Positions 11,920-23,934 of a stretch of DNA of 64,000 nucleotides are shown piece after piece. The first letter of the stretch is position 1. The number at the start of each line of letters is the position of its first letter. The notes beneath the pieces were generated by a model that saw nothing but the letters and a program-made list of their open reading frames with translations, was not told where the DNA came from and searched no databases. Made by a program: the position numbers and the translations under genes. The DNA comes from Toxorhynchites rutilus septentrionalis (taxonomy: Eukaryota; Arthropoda; Insecta; Diptera; Culicidae), in contig NC_073746.1 in NCBI RefSeq assembly GCF_029784135.1, positions 72,954,042-73,018,041 on the forward strand, written 5' to 3'.

Positions 11920-12199
11920 AAGTACACCCGTGGCCGAGTGGTTAGCGTTTCACATTATCATGCCGGGTGTTCGAGTTCGATTCCCGTTCTGGCCGGGGGA
12001 TTTTTCGTCAAAGAAATTTCCTTCGACTTACACTGTGTTCACGCGTATTCTAGAGCTTGCCCCTCGGAATACATTCAAAACGTGTTATTTGGCTTAAGAA
12101 ATCTCAACTAAGTATTAACAAATGACGCTAGTTAATGCATACGTTGAGACGGCAAAAGTTCCACAGGCAACGTTAACGCCATTCAAGAAGAAGAAGAAG
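11920..12199 (+). mobile_element. Feilai-like tRNA-derived SINE
   Basis: The 5' part is tRNA-like, with a box A (TGGCCGAGTGG) and a box B (AGTTCGATTCC) about 30 bp apart, an internal RNA polymerase III promoter. A conserved tRNA-unrelated body follows, then an AAG triplet-repeat tail, the organisation described for Feilai of Aedes aegypti. The target duplication is TAGCTCTTAAA (11909-11919) and TAGCTCTCAAA (12200-12210). The empty site is represented in the homologous element at 60.66 kb, confirming insertion into copy A. Confidence 0.88.
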
Positions 12200-12352
12200 T
12201 AGCTCTCAAATAACCGAACGAAATGGTATGATATACGCTTCATTCGAAAGATAAAATGTCTACGCGTTATATACTGTTACTGTTTCATCCAAAAACTTGT
12301 TTCGATAGCCTTAAAATTGCTTTCAAAACAGGCTATTGAAATCACCACTCGG

Positions 12353-12390
12353 TATATAAGCGAAAGCCGCTCGGAAATCCACTTAGTAAT
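12353..12390 (+). promoter_or_regulatory. TATA/initiator-like block inside the Helentron-like copy A
   Basis: TATATAAG at 12353-12360 is followed about 28 bp later by an initiator-like TTAGTAA. The same block is kept in the minus-strand copy at about 60.5 kb, so it is a shared part of the family. Promoter activity is inferred only. Confidence 0.4.
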
Positions 12391-12899
12391 AATTGAACAG
12401 CGATTGAAGGATGTTGTCGCTGTTGTGGTGAAGCTAATTTCGTTTATCATGAAAGCGCTGATGAACGGTGTCACTGAGAGCCTATTAGCCAACGTAACGC
12501 TCTCGTTTTCGAAGTCCCCGAAATATTCATTTATTTATTCATTCAGAATGGGTTCAAATTCATCTTCATACAAATGATCACTAAATCAACGATAGTCCTA
12601 CGTCACTCTTCATATAACCCACTTCCTGTTGTTTTTTAAAAAGAACGAACGTTCGTTCAATCTTTTTGGCGAACTAGTTCTTTCGTGAACGGTTTTCTCA
12701 TCTCAACCATGGAGTCTAACTGTTTCTTTTCCTCCACGTAGGCAGCGAGTAATATCTAAAAAACATGCCTACTTCATTCGCTAAGTTGTTTAACTGTTTC
12801 ACTATCTTCATTGAATTATTTTCCTATCTAACGGTATATAGTATAACATATATCGCAAAAACGGTTTTGCGTAATATACATTTGAAATCTCTTAATTTT

Positions 12900-12957
12900 T
12901 TGTTACATTTTTCGTAAAGTGACCCCCTATATAGAAATCAAAGACGTAGTCCTACGT
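12900..12957 (-). mobile_element. Possible 5' end of another Helentron-like element
   Basis: Read on the minus strand, the sequence starts ACGTAGGACTACGTCTTTGA and continues with TTTCTATAT, matching the 5' end of copies A and B. Similarity fades after about 50 bp. Probably a decayed fragment. Confidence 0.45.
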
Positions 12958-12965
12958 TAAAATGA

Positions 12966-13332
12966 TTCTACAGCCGGTAAACGCTTGGCCTGATGGTCCC
13001 AACCCCGCGAGGTGATGTGATTGTCTTTCCTCAGCAAAACATGATAAACCTGTTTGGATTTTGACCGTTATGGAAAGAATGCGATGTATGAAGTGTCAGT
13101 GTGAATGAGAATGTGAATGTGAGTGTGAGTGTGAACACACATCCCCTTACATCCACTCCTTTTCCTAATAAAAATGATTCACCCTTCTAAACTCGAAGCG
13201 ACCGCGAGTAATCGGTTTCCTATTTTATTAACCATAGAATTAAGGAAATATGTTAATATATGCTAGTAGAAATATAGTTAAGAGTTTGGCCTGTAAAAGC
13301 CTGTAAAAATAAACGAATTAATAAAAAAAAAA
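12966..13332 (+). mobile_element. Non-LTR retrotransposon 3' end fragment
   Basis: The terminal part (CCTGTAAAAATAAACGAATT, then an A-tract) matches the 3' end of the full-length element at 26535-32542, as does the ACCGCGAGTAATCGG block. A GTGAATGTGAGTGTGAGT microsatellite lies inside at about 13100-13135. There is no coding sequence. I could not define a target duplication. Confidence 0.7.
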
Positions 13333-13339
13333 GTACATA

Positions 13340-14114
13340 CCGTTTTGTCTCATATTCCGAACAGTCTCAAATTCCGAACGCTTCATCTTTAAATGTTTAA
13401 ATGTTAATTTTTCCTTTTTTGTAGTTGTTTCAACTATTTGTTTGTTGTTTTCATGTTGAGTGCTAGAGAATGTATGAACCTACAACAAATGGGTGAAAGA
13501 AAATGACATTTTATGCAGAAATCTTCATTAAAATTAATATTGAAGTAATGTTCGGAATATGAATCAAGTGATTCAAATTCCGAACACTTCATTTTCAAAT
13601 GTGAATTTACTGAACTTTTATGTTAATAATAACTTAATATTCAAAACCCTTACATTCTTTGGGCTATAGATTTCATTTTAAGATCATTTACAGGTATCGA
13701 TACCAATTTAGCGCCCGTGGTCCCGAAACCATGTAAACTATAAGAAACAAATACAATCAATAATTGCAAAAGCAAAAACCAATTATTTTATTGCAAGCCT
13801 AACATTTTTCCAAAAAGGAGCTAATTGACTTTAATTTGACTTTAATGAATGTTCGGAATTTGAGACAAAAGTGTTCGGAATATGAGTCGGTGACAAAAAT
13901 TGTGTTCGGAATTTGAGACAAAAGTGATTAAACATACTTTTAGTTTTTCACTATGAATATTTATTTGTAAATCAATTTTATGGTAGTCAATGAAAAAGAA
14001 GGTTCTATTGTATCTAAAAATCAAAATCATTTCGCGAAAGAGTACCATTTTGAGTAATGAGACACTGTTTAATGACCATCAAAGCTTAAGTGTTCGGAAT
14101 ATGAGACAAAACGG
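13340..14114. mobile_element. TA-flanked MITE with CCGTTTTGTCTCATATTCCG termini
   Basis: A 775-bp element with about 24-bp inverted ends and TA at 13338-13339 and 14115-14116. The motif GTTCGGAAT(T/A)TGAGACAAAA recurs several times internally on both strands, so the termini have been copied inward. Its ends are related to those of the MITE at 35649-36302. No transposase is encoded. Confidence 0.88.
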
Positions 14115-14522
14115 TAAGTGTTAAAGTTTACATTTTTGCAATTGTTTAACAAAATGAATCGAATATTCAATTTAATTGCGATGTTCAACACTCAAAAATA
14201 TGTTTTATTTTTGTGTGTTCTAGTTTGGACATAGAAGTTAGAAAAACAGTTTTTTTTCTTATGCCCTATATGGGAAAACCATTTAAAAATATCTTACAAT
14301 ATCTTAAATGACCGTTTTTGAATGCCTTTTTTCCCAGCGCAGGACTTTTTCATTTTTTTTTTTAATGAAATTCAAACAATATCCCAAAAGTTTAGTTAGA
14401 AAACATTTTTGTATGCGTTGTCATTTTCAAGTTGTATCAAAGAATAAATCATAAATCAAAACAAAACAAAAAATTAGCAAAGCTCTTCCAATTTCATGAT
14501 GATACCAAATTAAAATGAATAT

Positions 14523-14585
14523 ACAGGGTTTACTCGATTATGTACAGTCTTCGACTTCATTCACTGTACATAATCGAATCCTGTA
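14523..14585. repeat. 63-bp palindrome, probable MITE tip
   Basis: Inverted arms ACTCGATTATGTACAGT and ACTGTACATAATCGAATC surround a short loop, with TACAGG and CCTGTA outside. It looks like two transposon ends fused after loss of the interior. Confidence 0.55.
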
Positions 14586-14799
14586 TCAAGTCAATTTTTT
14601 TCATTCGTTTTTTGTGCATATTTTTTGTTTGTTTTTTGAATATAAAAGAAGAATTTAATTTTTGATTCATCCCCTTAAAGTCAGAAAACACCTTTCTCAC
14701 ATAAAAAAAAATTATCCACCCAATCAGGTGAACTTATTTTGCTACTAGATTATACTAGAGATTATACTCGGTTTTCGCTATAACGCTAGAATATTAATA

Positions 14800-15720
14800 G
14801 GGGTAGTGGGGGCAAAGTGGTCACCTGCTTGTTTGGTAGCATAACTATTGAATACTGACACCATATTGATAGGCACCCTATGTTTAAAGAATTTGATGAA
14901 TTTTGAGTCACCCTGTACTTCAGTAGAGATGCGACAGCTCGAAATATAAATAAAAACAGAAATTGCTCTCTCGATAGCCATCCGGTCATAGTTCTGTGCG
15001 CATGGTATCTATGGAATTTCTCGTGAAATTTAGTTTATTCAATTTGATATATTGGACAAATCATCAGTTTGGACGACTGTTCACATATTCTAGGAGAGGT
15101 AAACAGATATTTTGTTTAATCTCAGCGCTCAATTAGCATAGGAATTACTTCGATGTTCGTGGGCGAAGTGGTCATAGGTGCATAACGACTTACAATGTTC
15201 TGTTTACTAAAGCTAATATGCCTCATCACATTCTGCTCTTGAAGTGGTTCCTTTTGTGGCATTGACCCTGGAAAAATATGCCACTCCAATTAAACCATGC
15301 CTCATTATGCGGAACGTTGTGTATTTCTTTCAATGTTTTTGTATGCATTTGAATTGACACTCTAGGTGAATAGACCAAGCTTATTTCATACCTTTACCTA
15401 CTAAATCGAATATGATTTGAACAAATTTGGACGAAAAAACGCATAAATCTATCCTATTTAGCTTGATATGTACGAGTGACCACTTTGCCCCCACTAGGTG
15501 ATCACTTTACCTCCAAGCAAAAAAAAAGTTCGATTTTTCACCTTTTTTTTTCTAATGATAGAAAATGTACTATTTTGAATTTTTATAGTAAAAGCCGTAT
15601 GCTACCTTGAACAACAATGAGTTGATCTATAATAATCTTAGAATAACGGGAATTTTAGCGGTATGTGGACGCTGAAAATGGACATATTCCTTAGGGTGAC
15701 CACTATGCCCCCACTTCCCC
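14800..15720. mobile_element. TA-flanked MITE with GGGGGCAAAGTGGTCACC termini
   Basis: A 921-bp element with inverted ends of about 26 bp with few mismatches, and TA at 14798-14799 and 15721-15722. Extra copies of the end motif lie inside (TGACCACTTTGCCCCCACT near 15477 and a diverged copy after it), so the right end appears to have been reiterated. Non-coding. Confidence 0.85.
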
Positions 15721-15722
15721 TA

Positions 15723-16318
15723 GTTTTAATAATAACTCTAGAATATTGACCATGTAGGGAACATTCAGTTTACAAAAATCGGTAAACAAAAATATGTTGC
15801 TTACTCGATGCTTAGGGTAAAAGTTATTGGGAGTACAGCTAAAAAAACGATTTTCAATGAAAAAATAAATAATTTGGATGAATAATCCCATCTGATATAT
15901 GACATATCCACTTCTTTTTCGCCTGCCTCAGAAATCATCACCTGGACCGCCTATGTTTAAAAAGTAAACGATGTGTTCCCCGTTTTGTCAATCTTCCCCA
16001 TACGTTGCAACAATATTTTCTGATTTAGTGAGTCAAAAGTTAAAATTTTTTGATTTGCACTATTGGCAAGTGAAGTTGACTTTCGTTCGGTTTCCACGAA
16101 GCGCTGTAGCGAATGCTTTTATGCTGTCAATTACCATATTTCGCCGTCGATGAATACATATTCCACTACAAAACGTTCCCATACATTCGCACGTGTGCAT
16201 ATATTTGAATTGATTTCTGAAATAGACCAGAGCACAAGAGGGCGAAATATGCCGGAATGGGAAACAAGCGTAGCAAAAATGAATAAAGATCCTGTCGAAT
16301 GAAGGTTTTTACAGTGGT
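15723..16318. other. No gene seen
   Basis: Short overlapping frames without motifs; nothing else supported. Confidence 0.35.
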
Positions 16319-16330
16319 AGATATTCGTTT

Positions 16331-16597
16331 CTTGAATGGCGTTAACGTTCCCTTTGGAACTTTTGCCGTCTCAACGTATGCATTAACTAGCGTCATTTAA
16401 TAATACTTAGTTGAGATTTCTTAAGGCCAAATAACACGCCTTGAATGTATTCCGAGGGGCAAGCTCTAGAATACGCGTGACCACAGTGCAAGTCGAATGA
16501 AATTTCTCTGACGAAAAATCCCCCGGCCAGTAATGGAATCGAACTCGAACACCAGGCATGATAATGTGAAACGCTAACCACTCGGCCACGGATGCAC
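16331..16597 (-). mobile_element. Feilai-like tRNA-derived SINE, second copy
   Basis: On the minus strand it carries the same box A (TGGCCGAGTGG), a box B and the same body as the SINE at 11920-12199, with a degenerate AAG tail. A clean 12-bp target duplication, AGATATTCGTTT, lies at 16319-16330 and 16598-16609. Confidence 0.9.
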
Positions 16598-16609
16598 AGA
16601 TATTCGTTT

Positions 16610-19600
16610 AGTCGGATCCAATTTTTGGTTCTATGGTTTGAAAAATAAAATAATCCGCTGTTCATTTTAGCTTTTAAAGGAAATTCTCACTAACAATAAA
16701 CACCACACATCTTTTTTACACCACCTAAATGAAATATTTTTTCATGAAAATCGTGAAATGAGGATGAACAAATGATCGCTCAAAATACATATTTTGAGTC
16801 TTTTTGTTGACAAATAGAAAATTTGAACTTGTTGTTGCGGATAAATTTTATTCAAATAAATAACATATGTCCGTTAAGAGCAAAAATGAGCAAAGGATTA
16901 TTTTGTTTTTCATGAAATAAAGAAAAAAATAGGATCCGGCTATACGAAAGTCTATCATTTTAGAACTGCGGACGATAGTTTCGCTTTTTACTGTCTCTTT
17001 CGTCTATAAAATGGGATTTCCGAGTATGTGAATGTAAATTGTTAATGCGATATCAAAGGAAAATGTAACAGCGCGCCAATCAATCGAATATTGTTTCACC
17101 GACAAGCGGTGTTGATGTGCGGTTGCTAGTTTTATTCGAACACTTTCCCCGGAGTGGAAACGGCAGCTATTTCGAATTCACTGATCTATTTTAATGATCC
17201 GTTCGTTTATTTCGACAACAATTGGTGCAACGATGGATTTTCTCTTCATAACAGTATGTATTTCCATTGCAATGTTAATCTATTGCTATCCAGTAACAAC
17301 TATCTAGCCCGGTATTAGTTGGTCCTGATGTCGTTTGATGAATGGCTTCGTTACTACATGACCATTCAGGTACGATTCAGTCATCGATAGTGGATTTCAA
17401 TGAAACTATGTTGCGTACCGGTTTGATATAACCCAACCACATATGGTCTCGGTGAGGTGGAAGCAGGATATGAAAATCGAGCCACCAGATCCAGTGACGG
17501 TGTATCGGAATAATTGAATTACTTCACGATAATGGTCCTCCAGCCAGAGTCGATTGTAATAATATTATCAGGAATCCATAACATACATTGGTTCACACTC
17601 ATGCACAATTATAGTAGTGGCATTCGATACTGTGGCCGTGAGCATTATATACTCGTCTCAATATCATAATAATCATTACCAGCCAACTTATCGCGATGAT
17701 TCGGATTATGATATATGAACCAACGAATAGCCGTTTTTTATTCTTCAATTCATGACAGTATGACGAATGGTAACTAACCACATTGTGAGTTACGTCGCTA
17801 TCCATTCTCATTCTTCTAACCACCGAACCAAGGACTATTCCCACCCGATACAGATTCGGCAACAATCATTCCCCATTAATTATGACGAGGTACAAAGCAG
17901 TCCATTGATAGAACCGGAGCCAAACAGCCAACTCCTTGGGTTGGCGCACAACCAGGGGTGTTAATTGCTTCCGAGCGGAAAATACTGCCGGATGTTTCAC
18001 ACCCACGATAGCGAGGCCGCCGCGTGGGTGAGTTGATGAGGCGTCGAGGGAAGCCAGTATCGTATTTTCATTATCTAATTCGCGGCGCGACATAGTAAAT
18101 AACTGCGGTCCACCACGTGCCACTGATTTGCAGCTGGTTGTATCTAAGCTGGAACACTGGAGCTCAATGAGCATTTCAAGATGAAAGTAGGGAAAGGGTA
18201 CCGGTAAATCCACATTGCATTGAGTTTCGGTTGAATTTTTCAATTCAGGAATGTGCAGTTTGAATTTCAAATAGAGTAGAGCCAGTGTAGATTGTACATT
18301 ATGTTGTTGAAATCCTTGATTGCTCTGGTAAAGTAAACTGAACACACGCAAAAAATTATGAATGATCAATGAACTGGAAATATTTTAAATTTTCGGTTCT
18401 TCTTCGGTTTGTATGAAATTTGACTCACGTTTGTTACAAGAGACTCGCTGGTGCAAAAAATATTTTGATTACTGTTTTTGGGTTTAGCATTGAATTATTT
18501 TACTATGTTTTCATGAGCGTAATGAATGAGTAAAAAAGAGACAAAATTTCGAAATATTCAAAAGAGGTGGTTCTTAAGCCAAATAAACAAGCTTTGTTCC
18601 TGTAGGTTGGCGCACCGTTTGCATGCCAAATGTCAGCATGATTAATCTCATAATCGTAAAATTCACGTATGTAATATCTCTATCTCTCTGTTATAGATAT
18701 TTTTTTGAGTTTGTAATAAAATTAAATTTGGATGTTTCTGCACGTCCTATCTATCACTCGAATCACAGAATTATAATCAAACAGCATTTTGAGAATACCG
18801 AATTGATGAGCGAGAGCCATTAGCTGAATTACAAGAAAAAGAACGTGGTATGTGATATGAACAAATAATAAGTGATATGAACAAATATTCCATTCAGTAC
18901 GATATTTAAGATTTGGAATAATTTTCTATATATTTGAACCGTTAGACATCAGTTTGTATACCTAGAATCCGAAGCTTCGGATCATATGGAAACTTGGCCA
19001 CTGGCCACTGTTTCAAATGCCCAGTAACTATATTCTCATATGACAAAAAATACCCGGTTTTTGAATAGTTTCTTTATGTATTGCATTGTTCACATCAAAT
19101 AAATTGCGAAGTTCAGAAATTTGTTGCAGTCGGGATGACGATATAACATTTCCCGCTTCCACAGAACATCAAATTCAACTAATTCGAGTGTTATCAAAGG
19201 GTTTCAGAAGGGATAGACTGGTGCGTAGAGGATACCACAAGTAGCGTCTAGGAAACAAATAATGTTCTAAGCCAATTTTAAATACGCATCTCCAATGAAA
19301 ATAGTATGGTAATTTAACAAGACATACACTCCATAAAGAGGAAGCAATTCATGAGAATGGATTCTTGAAATAATGACCATAAGAACTCCACCACCATGAA
19401 GTTTATTACTGTTCATAGCAGATTGAACCAGCCAGGAAGTTGAAAGTGGACCGAAAGTTTGCTTAGACAGTGTGTTGCTATTAAGCCAAGTGAGCGCAAT
19501 AAAGTCGTAAAAAGCATCAACACAAATTTTAAATTAGTTGGAATTCATACCACCGACATTTTGGTGATATATTACCAGTTCATAATTCATACCAGCCATA

Positions 19601-19743
19601 ATGATGACATCATTTTTCCTCCAAAATAAAAACAAAGCAAAAAATGCTTCCAGCTTCTAGCATTTTTGTAAATTTCATATATATTTTACAAACATATTTT
19701 TATGTATATACTTACATGCTTACTTCATTTAAACTTAATCGCA
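16610..19743. other. Apparently unique sequence, no gene supported
   Basis: About 3.1 kb with no terminal repeats that I can pair. Its least AT-rich part, about 17.9-18.3 kb, holds a 167-codon minus-strand frame (17866-18369) without recognised motifs, overlapped by a shorter plus-strand frame. The open stretch may be chance. If host sequence is present in this window, this is one place to look. Confidence 0.3.
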
Positions 19744-20246
19744 TATAACGTGTTCAATAAAAAATGAGAATGATTTCAATACCTTTCTGTAAAAAAAGTA
19801 AAGAGCGTAAATTTGTTTCTTACTGAGGCTCTCTGGGCTCCCTAGAAACAGGTTGCTCGCTTTTTTTCGCTCGGCTGCTGTCAGTTTGATCAAAGATGGC
19901 GTCGAAACAACAAGCACTCCGCGAGCGCGTTGTACGGTTCTTCGAAAATCGTGAAAGTCAAAGAAAAAAGTGTACAGTTGACTGCGTCTGGGACGAAAAT
20001 GTGCCGGTGAGTACTGTTTACGGGATCTTGGCATCCCGGAACGTCGAGCGGTAGTTGCCGTCCGGTGAAGATCATGATGAAAATGAAGAAGCAATCTCTA
20101 AAAACGCTGTTCGACAACAAGGACGGTACGAGTTTGTGTGACGCTGGCCGAACATTTTCCAATAATACATCCACAGAACCCTTAAGCAGGAGGGCATTGT
20201 CTATCGGAAGAAGAGTAGATGCCCAGAGTACACGGACGAGCAGATG

Positions 20247-21543
20247 AAGGGTGTGTCACATCAAATTGCATCACGGAAAAAACGCTGAAGAAATTTAATT
20301 TTTAGGAATTATATCTCCAGCTTTCGCTTATAATCAGATAAGAGTGTATAGATCACGTTGGCCATGCTTCACTGTCAATTTTTCGTAAATTTCGAAAAAT
20401 GTCGTCGAACGAAATAGAGCGTCGTGAATTAATCCTGTGCACTCATTTCGAGAATCCGGAGTTGTCACATCAGGACATCGGTAAGATGCTGGGAATCGTC
20501 CAATCCACGGTTAGCAGAGTACTAAAACGATACTTCGAGAACCTAATCATCGACCGGAAGGTGAAGAACGGCAAAAATGGATGCTCCGTCAGTGAAAAAG
20601 ATCACAAGCGCGTAGTTAAGCAGTTTAGACGTGATCCGAGAAGTTCGGTCCGGGATGTCGCCAATAAGCTGAATTTGTCAAGTTCATTCGTCCAGCGGAC
20701 CAAGCAGCGGGAGGGCCTGCGTACATACAAGGTTCAGAAGGCTCCTAACCGCGACGAAAGGCAAAACATGGTGGAAAGACGCGAGCCCGGAAGTTGTACA
20801 CCGAAATGCTGACGAAGCCACATTGCCTGGTAATGGACGACGAAACCTACGTCAAAGCGGACTTTCGTCAGCTGCCGGGCCTGTTGTTCTTCTCCGCAGA
20901 GGACAAATTCAGCGTTCCGGAGGAGATTCGCAAGCAGAAACTATCCAAGTTTGCCAAAAAGTACATGGTGTGGCAAGCGATCTGCTCTTGCGGAAAGCGG
21001 AGCGCCCCCTTCGTGATGACCGGCACGGTAAACGGGCAGGTTTACCTTAAGGAGTGCCTACAGAAGCGCTTACTACCACTATTGAAGCAGCACGAGGGTC
21101 CGACCATCTTCTGGCCGGATCTCGCTTCGTGCCACTATTCAAAGGACCTGCTGGAGTGGTACGAAGCAAACGGGATCACCTTCGTGCCAAAGGAAAAGAA
21201 CCCGCCCAACGCGCCAGAGCTTCGCCCAATAGAGAAATATTGGGCGATTATGAAGCAGGTCCTCCGGAAGAACCCAAAAGTTGTCAAATCGGAGGCGGAC
21301 TTCAAGAGAAAATGGATTTCTGTTCAAAAAAAACTACAACCTGACGTTGTACAGAACCTCATGGACGGGGTAAAGAGGAAGGTGCGAGCATACGGGCTTG
21401 GGCTCGAAGTATGAATAAAAAGAAAATGCCAAAAGTTGTTTAATAGTTTTTATTTTACTGTCTAAAATTTTCAAAAGGATCGGTCTACTGGGCGAATTTC
21501 TACAGCGTTTTTTCCGTGATGCTATTTGATGTGACACACCCTT
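20247..21543 (+). mobile_element. DD37E transposon, second subfamily, copy 2 (inactivated)
   Basis: A 1297-bp copy with the AAGGGTGTGTCACATCAAAT terminus and its inverse. The right flank is TA (21544-21545); the left is TG, probably a mutated TA. It interrupts the reading frame of the older element: the left flank encodes a segment ending TDEQ and the right flank resumes with ATVKSQ. Confidence 0.93.
20399..21414 (+). pseudogene. DD37E transposase with a single frameshift
   Basis: Compared with the other copies, two Gs replace the usual four after CAAAACATGGT (about 20770-20776), with a base change beside them, and the net effect is a frameshift. The first frame ends at 20812 after 137 codons. 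The second (20794-21414) carries the whole catalytic domain: VMDDETYVK, WPDLASCHY and RPIEKYW with 37-residue spacing. Apart from the frameshift I see no lesion, so this is a recently dead copy. Confidence 0.92.
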
Positions 21544-22439
21544 TAGCGACCGTTAAATCTCAATGCCGGTGGATGACGAAGAATTATCGCGAGACGTCGT
21601 TCGTGCTGGACGACGAGATTTATATTCCGCTGACAAAGTCCCACATTCCCGGCAATGACCGGTACTATGCCAGCGACAAGGCCACACCCCCGGAGTGAAG
21701 TACAAATACAAGCATAAGTTTGAGAAAAAAGTTATTCTGTATATTGCAATCTTCGATAAAAGGATTTCAAAGGATTGACATGGATTGACAAGTCGAGCGG
21801 ACAACCAGAAGGTGTACAAGGAGGAGTACACCAGATTCAGGTCCCGTTCTTAGAGGAGCATCATTCTGATGGGAAGTACGTCTTCTGACCGGACAATACC
21901 GTCTTACCACTACGCCAAGAAAACGTTGGCGTACCTCGAGGAAAAACAGATACCGTACGTACCCAAGGAACGGAACCCGAACAACTTGCCCCAGTGCCGT
22001 CCGATCCCTCAATGCCCTGGTGTACAAGAATAGTTGGCGGGCCAGAGACACCAAGCAGCTGACCACGAGGATCCGGAATTGCATTCGGAAGTTGGATGTC
22101 AGTGCCGTTCAGCGTTCTTGTGAGAGCATCTCCACCAAATTGGGTCGTACGGCTGAGTACGGCCCTTTGACTGACTTTTTTTTTTTCGAAGGACAACATT
22201 TATGTTGTAAATTAAAAATACTGATTTGCTTGAAATAATTATTTCAACACCCGTTATAGGTCCAAATCTAAATCATAATATAGGTCTGAGCCAACTAAAT
22301 CATAATTTTTCTATTTCTAATTCTATTTAATATTCATGTTTTTGCTTATTCTTCGACTAATAGAATGAGAACTCGATTGACTATTGACTTTTGAGAATCA
22401 GAACAGAGGGGGACAAAGGATGGTTATAATGATTGTGAC

Positions 22440-22620
22440 ACATTTACCCGAAAGACAGTTACCCTGAATACATTCACCCAAATTCCAATCACCCGAATGT
22501 AACAATTATCCGAATGTGATAGGTACCCAAATGAAAAATTTACTCGAATGAACATTTAGCCGAACGCAACATTTAGCCGCAAGTAAAATTTACCCAATTT
22601 ACCATTTACTATTTGCAGCT
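22440..22620. repeat. Degenerate ACCCGAATGTAACA minisatellite, block 1
   Basis: Imperfect units of about 16-18 bp (such as CACCCGAATGTAACAATTAT) run in tandem with much drift. The same motif returns in both orientations at 23935-24305. Confidence 0.7.
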
Positions 22621-23279
22621 ATATTTGATTAGAAGGTATTTTTATATTCAATTCTGATATGCGTTGTCTCCGCCCAGATAATTTCTGAGCATAGTTCCAG
22701 AGAATAGTAGAGAATAGACTAGCTACTCGATGAAGACGATGAAATGATGAGAGCAAATATAGTCAAAGTAGAATTGATCTATACTGATCGATGGTTTAGT
22801 TGCAACTCTGTTCTTTCCATTTTTTTGTTTTTAAGAGGCTTTAAACTTTGCAGTTCATCCATCTCTATGACTTTGTTCTGAACATTCCGCCCTTCCGCCC
22901 TTAACATTCCGCGTTATTTATACGACTGCTCTCATAGTTCTTTGAATAGCGCAATTACACTTCGTATAGTGGATTCGTTTCCTTGCCCTTTGACAAGCTA
23001 GATGTTATTGATTGTTATTGTTATGACTGTTGATATGTTATTTTGTTGGACTGTTGTGTTGTGTGAGTGGTAAGTAATGTGTGTTTTGTACTATGATTTA
23101 TATAATGTTTAATCCTTTTTTTCCTTCCGGTATGCGCGGCTGGGTCGTAACAAGCGTTATTAAAATTATCGAGAGAGAATGGTGTTGCGTACTATATTTT
23201 TCAAAGTTATGAAAAAGATATATATTTTCACTTTTATATTAATTTAATTATTAATTTTGTTACGAATGATGGACTTTCG

Positions 23280-23510
23280 AACATCAGTCATTTGGATCAC
23301 GAGGCGGCCCCAAGCCGCCGAGCTGACGCAGTTCGAGTCGGCCGTTGACCCACCGTCGGAAACGGCGGCCTCCTGTGTTTTCCAGGCAAACATATGTTAC
23401 ACTGATTGCCCAGTTCGTTTGAAACATAAAAGGCGATCCTTTAGTTAGGTTCGACCGAGCGTCGGATGGCACACCGGGGGTCAGAATAAATTTCATTGCG
23501 ACAAAATAAA
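23280..23510. other. GC-richer island, unassigned
   Basis: About 230 bp noticeably richer in G and C than its surroundings, followed by an AATAATAATAATAATT tract. The short tandem tail suggests the 3' end of a retroelement, but no protein motif or target duplication confirms it. Confidence 0.3.
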
Positions 23511-23934
23511 TTCATAATAATAATAATTGCGCTGCGATGACGTTAATATGGAGGTGCCATTTTTTACTGATCAATTCTTTTCACATTTTCAAGGCATATA
23601 TGTTTCATAATTTTTATGTGTAAATTACCTGCCAAATTTTCGAAATATTCCATAGCCCGTGTTCATTTCTGAATGATCTCTTGTTCATAAGGAGCAATAC
23701 GGGAAGGAAAGAAGACGGCATATTAATTGTGCCTACATTTTTTTTTTTAAAATGACACATCATTTCATCAATGAGAAAAAATGAAGTCTTCAGCATCATT
23801 TCATATTTCCTCATTACAATTTTTACTTCGTATTTTTGTTGCTTTCTCATGTTGTTTCGATATAATCTTATTCATCAACAGGAGATTCGCCACAACTCAT
23901 AATATGATTTTTCAAAATTTTTCATCATTCATTA

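Larger units (their letters stand above)
11818..12631 (+). mobile_element. Helentron-like non-autonomous element (HINE), copy A, split by a SINE
   Basis: The 5' terminus begins GACGTAGGGCTACGTC right after a T-run. A subterminal inverted partner, GATAGTCCTACGTCA, lies about 35 bp from the 3' end, which runs into another T-run after CCCACTTCCTG. Terminal sequence at 5' facing a subterminal copy at 3', with T-rich insertion sites, is how Helentrons and their HINE derivatives are organised. The copy at 57847-60766 is homologous throughout, but here an internal segment is missing at about 12483 and the 3' hairpin is eroded. A Feilai-like SINE occupies 11920-12199. Confidence 0.68.
19746..22256 (+). 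mobile_element. Decayed DD37E-like Tc1/mariner element with a nested younger copy
   Basis: Plus-strand coding remnants lie on both sides of a younger transposon. On the left, from an ATG at about 19896, is a helix-turn-helix N-terminus (SKQQALRERVVRFFENRES). On the right are FVLDDEIYIPLT (first catalytic Asp) and, in a shifted frame, HYAKKTLAYLEEKQIPYVPK and NPNNLPQCRPI. If the usual Asp preceded SxHYAKK, the Asp-to-Glu spacing would be near 37, but the Glu position is not intact. Outer ends TAACGTGTTCAA and its approximate inverse near 22240-22256, next to TA, are plausible but weak boundaries. Several frameshifts and stops make it inactive. Confidence 0.7.

Noticed and set aside
11928..12000. 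tRNA gene
   Set aside because: Box A and box B are present, but the sequence continues into a conserved SINE body with a triplet tail and TSD, and a second copy exists at 16.5 kb.
12640..12720. Operator-like palindrome AACGAACGTTCGTT
   Set aside because: A similar motif cluster near 56.6-56.8 kb suggests decayed repeat sequence; nothing ties it to regulation.
15703..15891. Minus-strand 62-codon frame
   Set aside because: It crosses the MITE boundary at 15720, so it cannot be a conserved gene.
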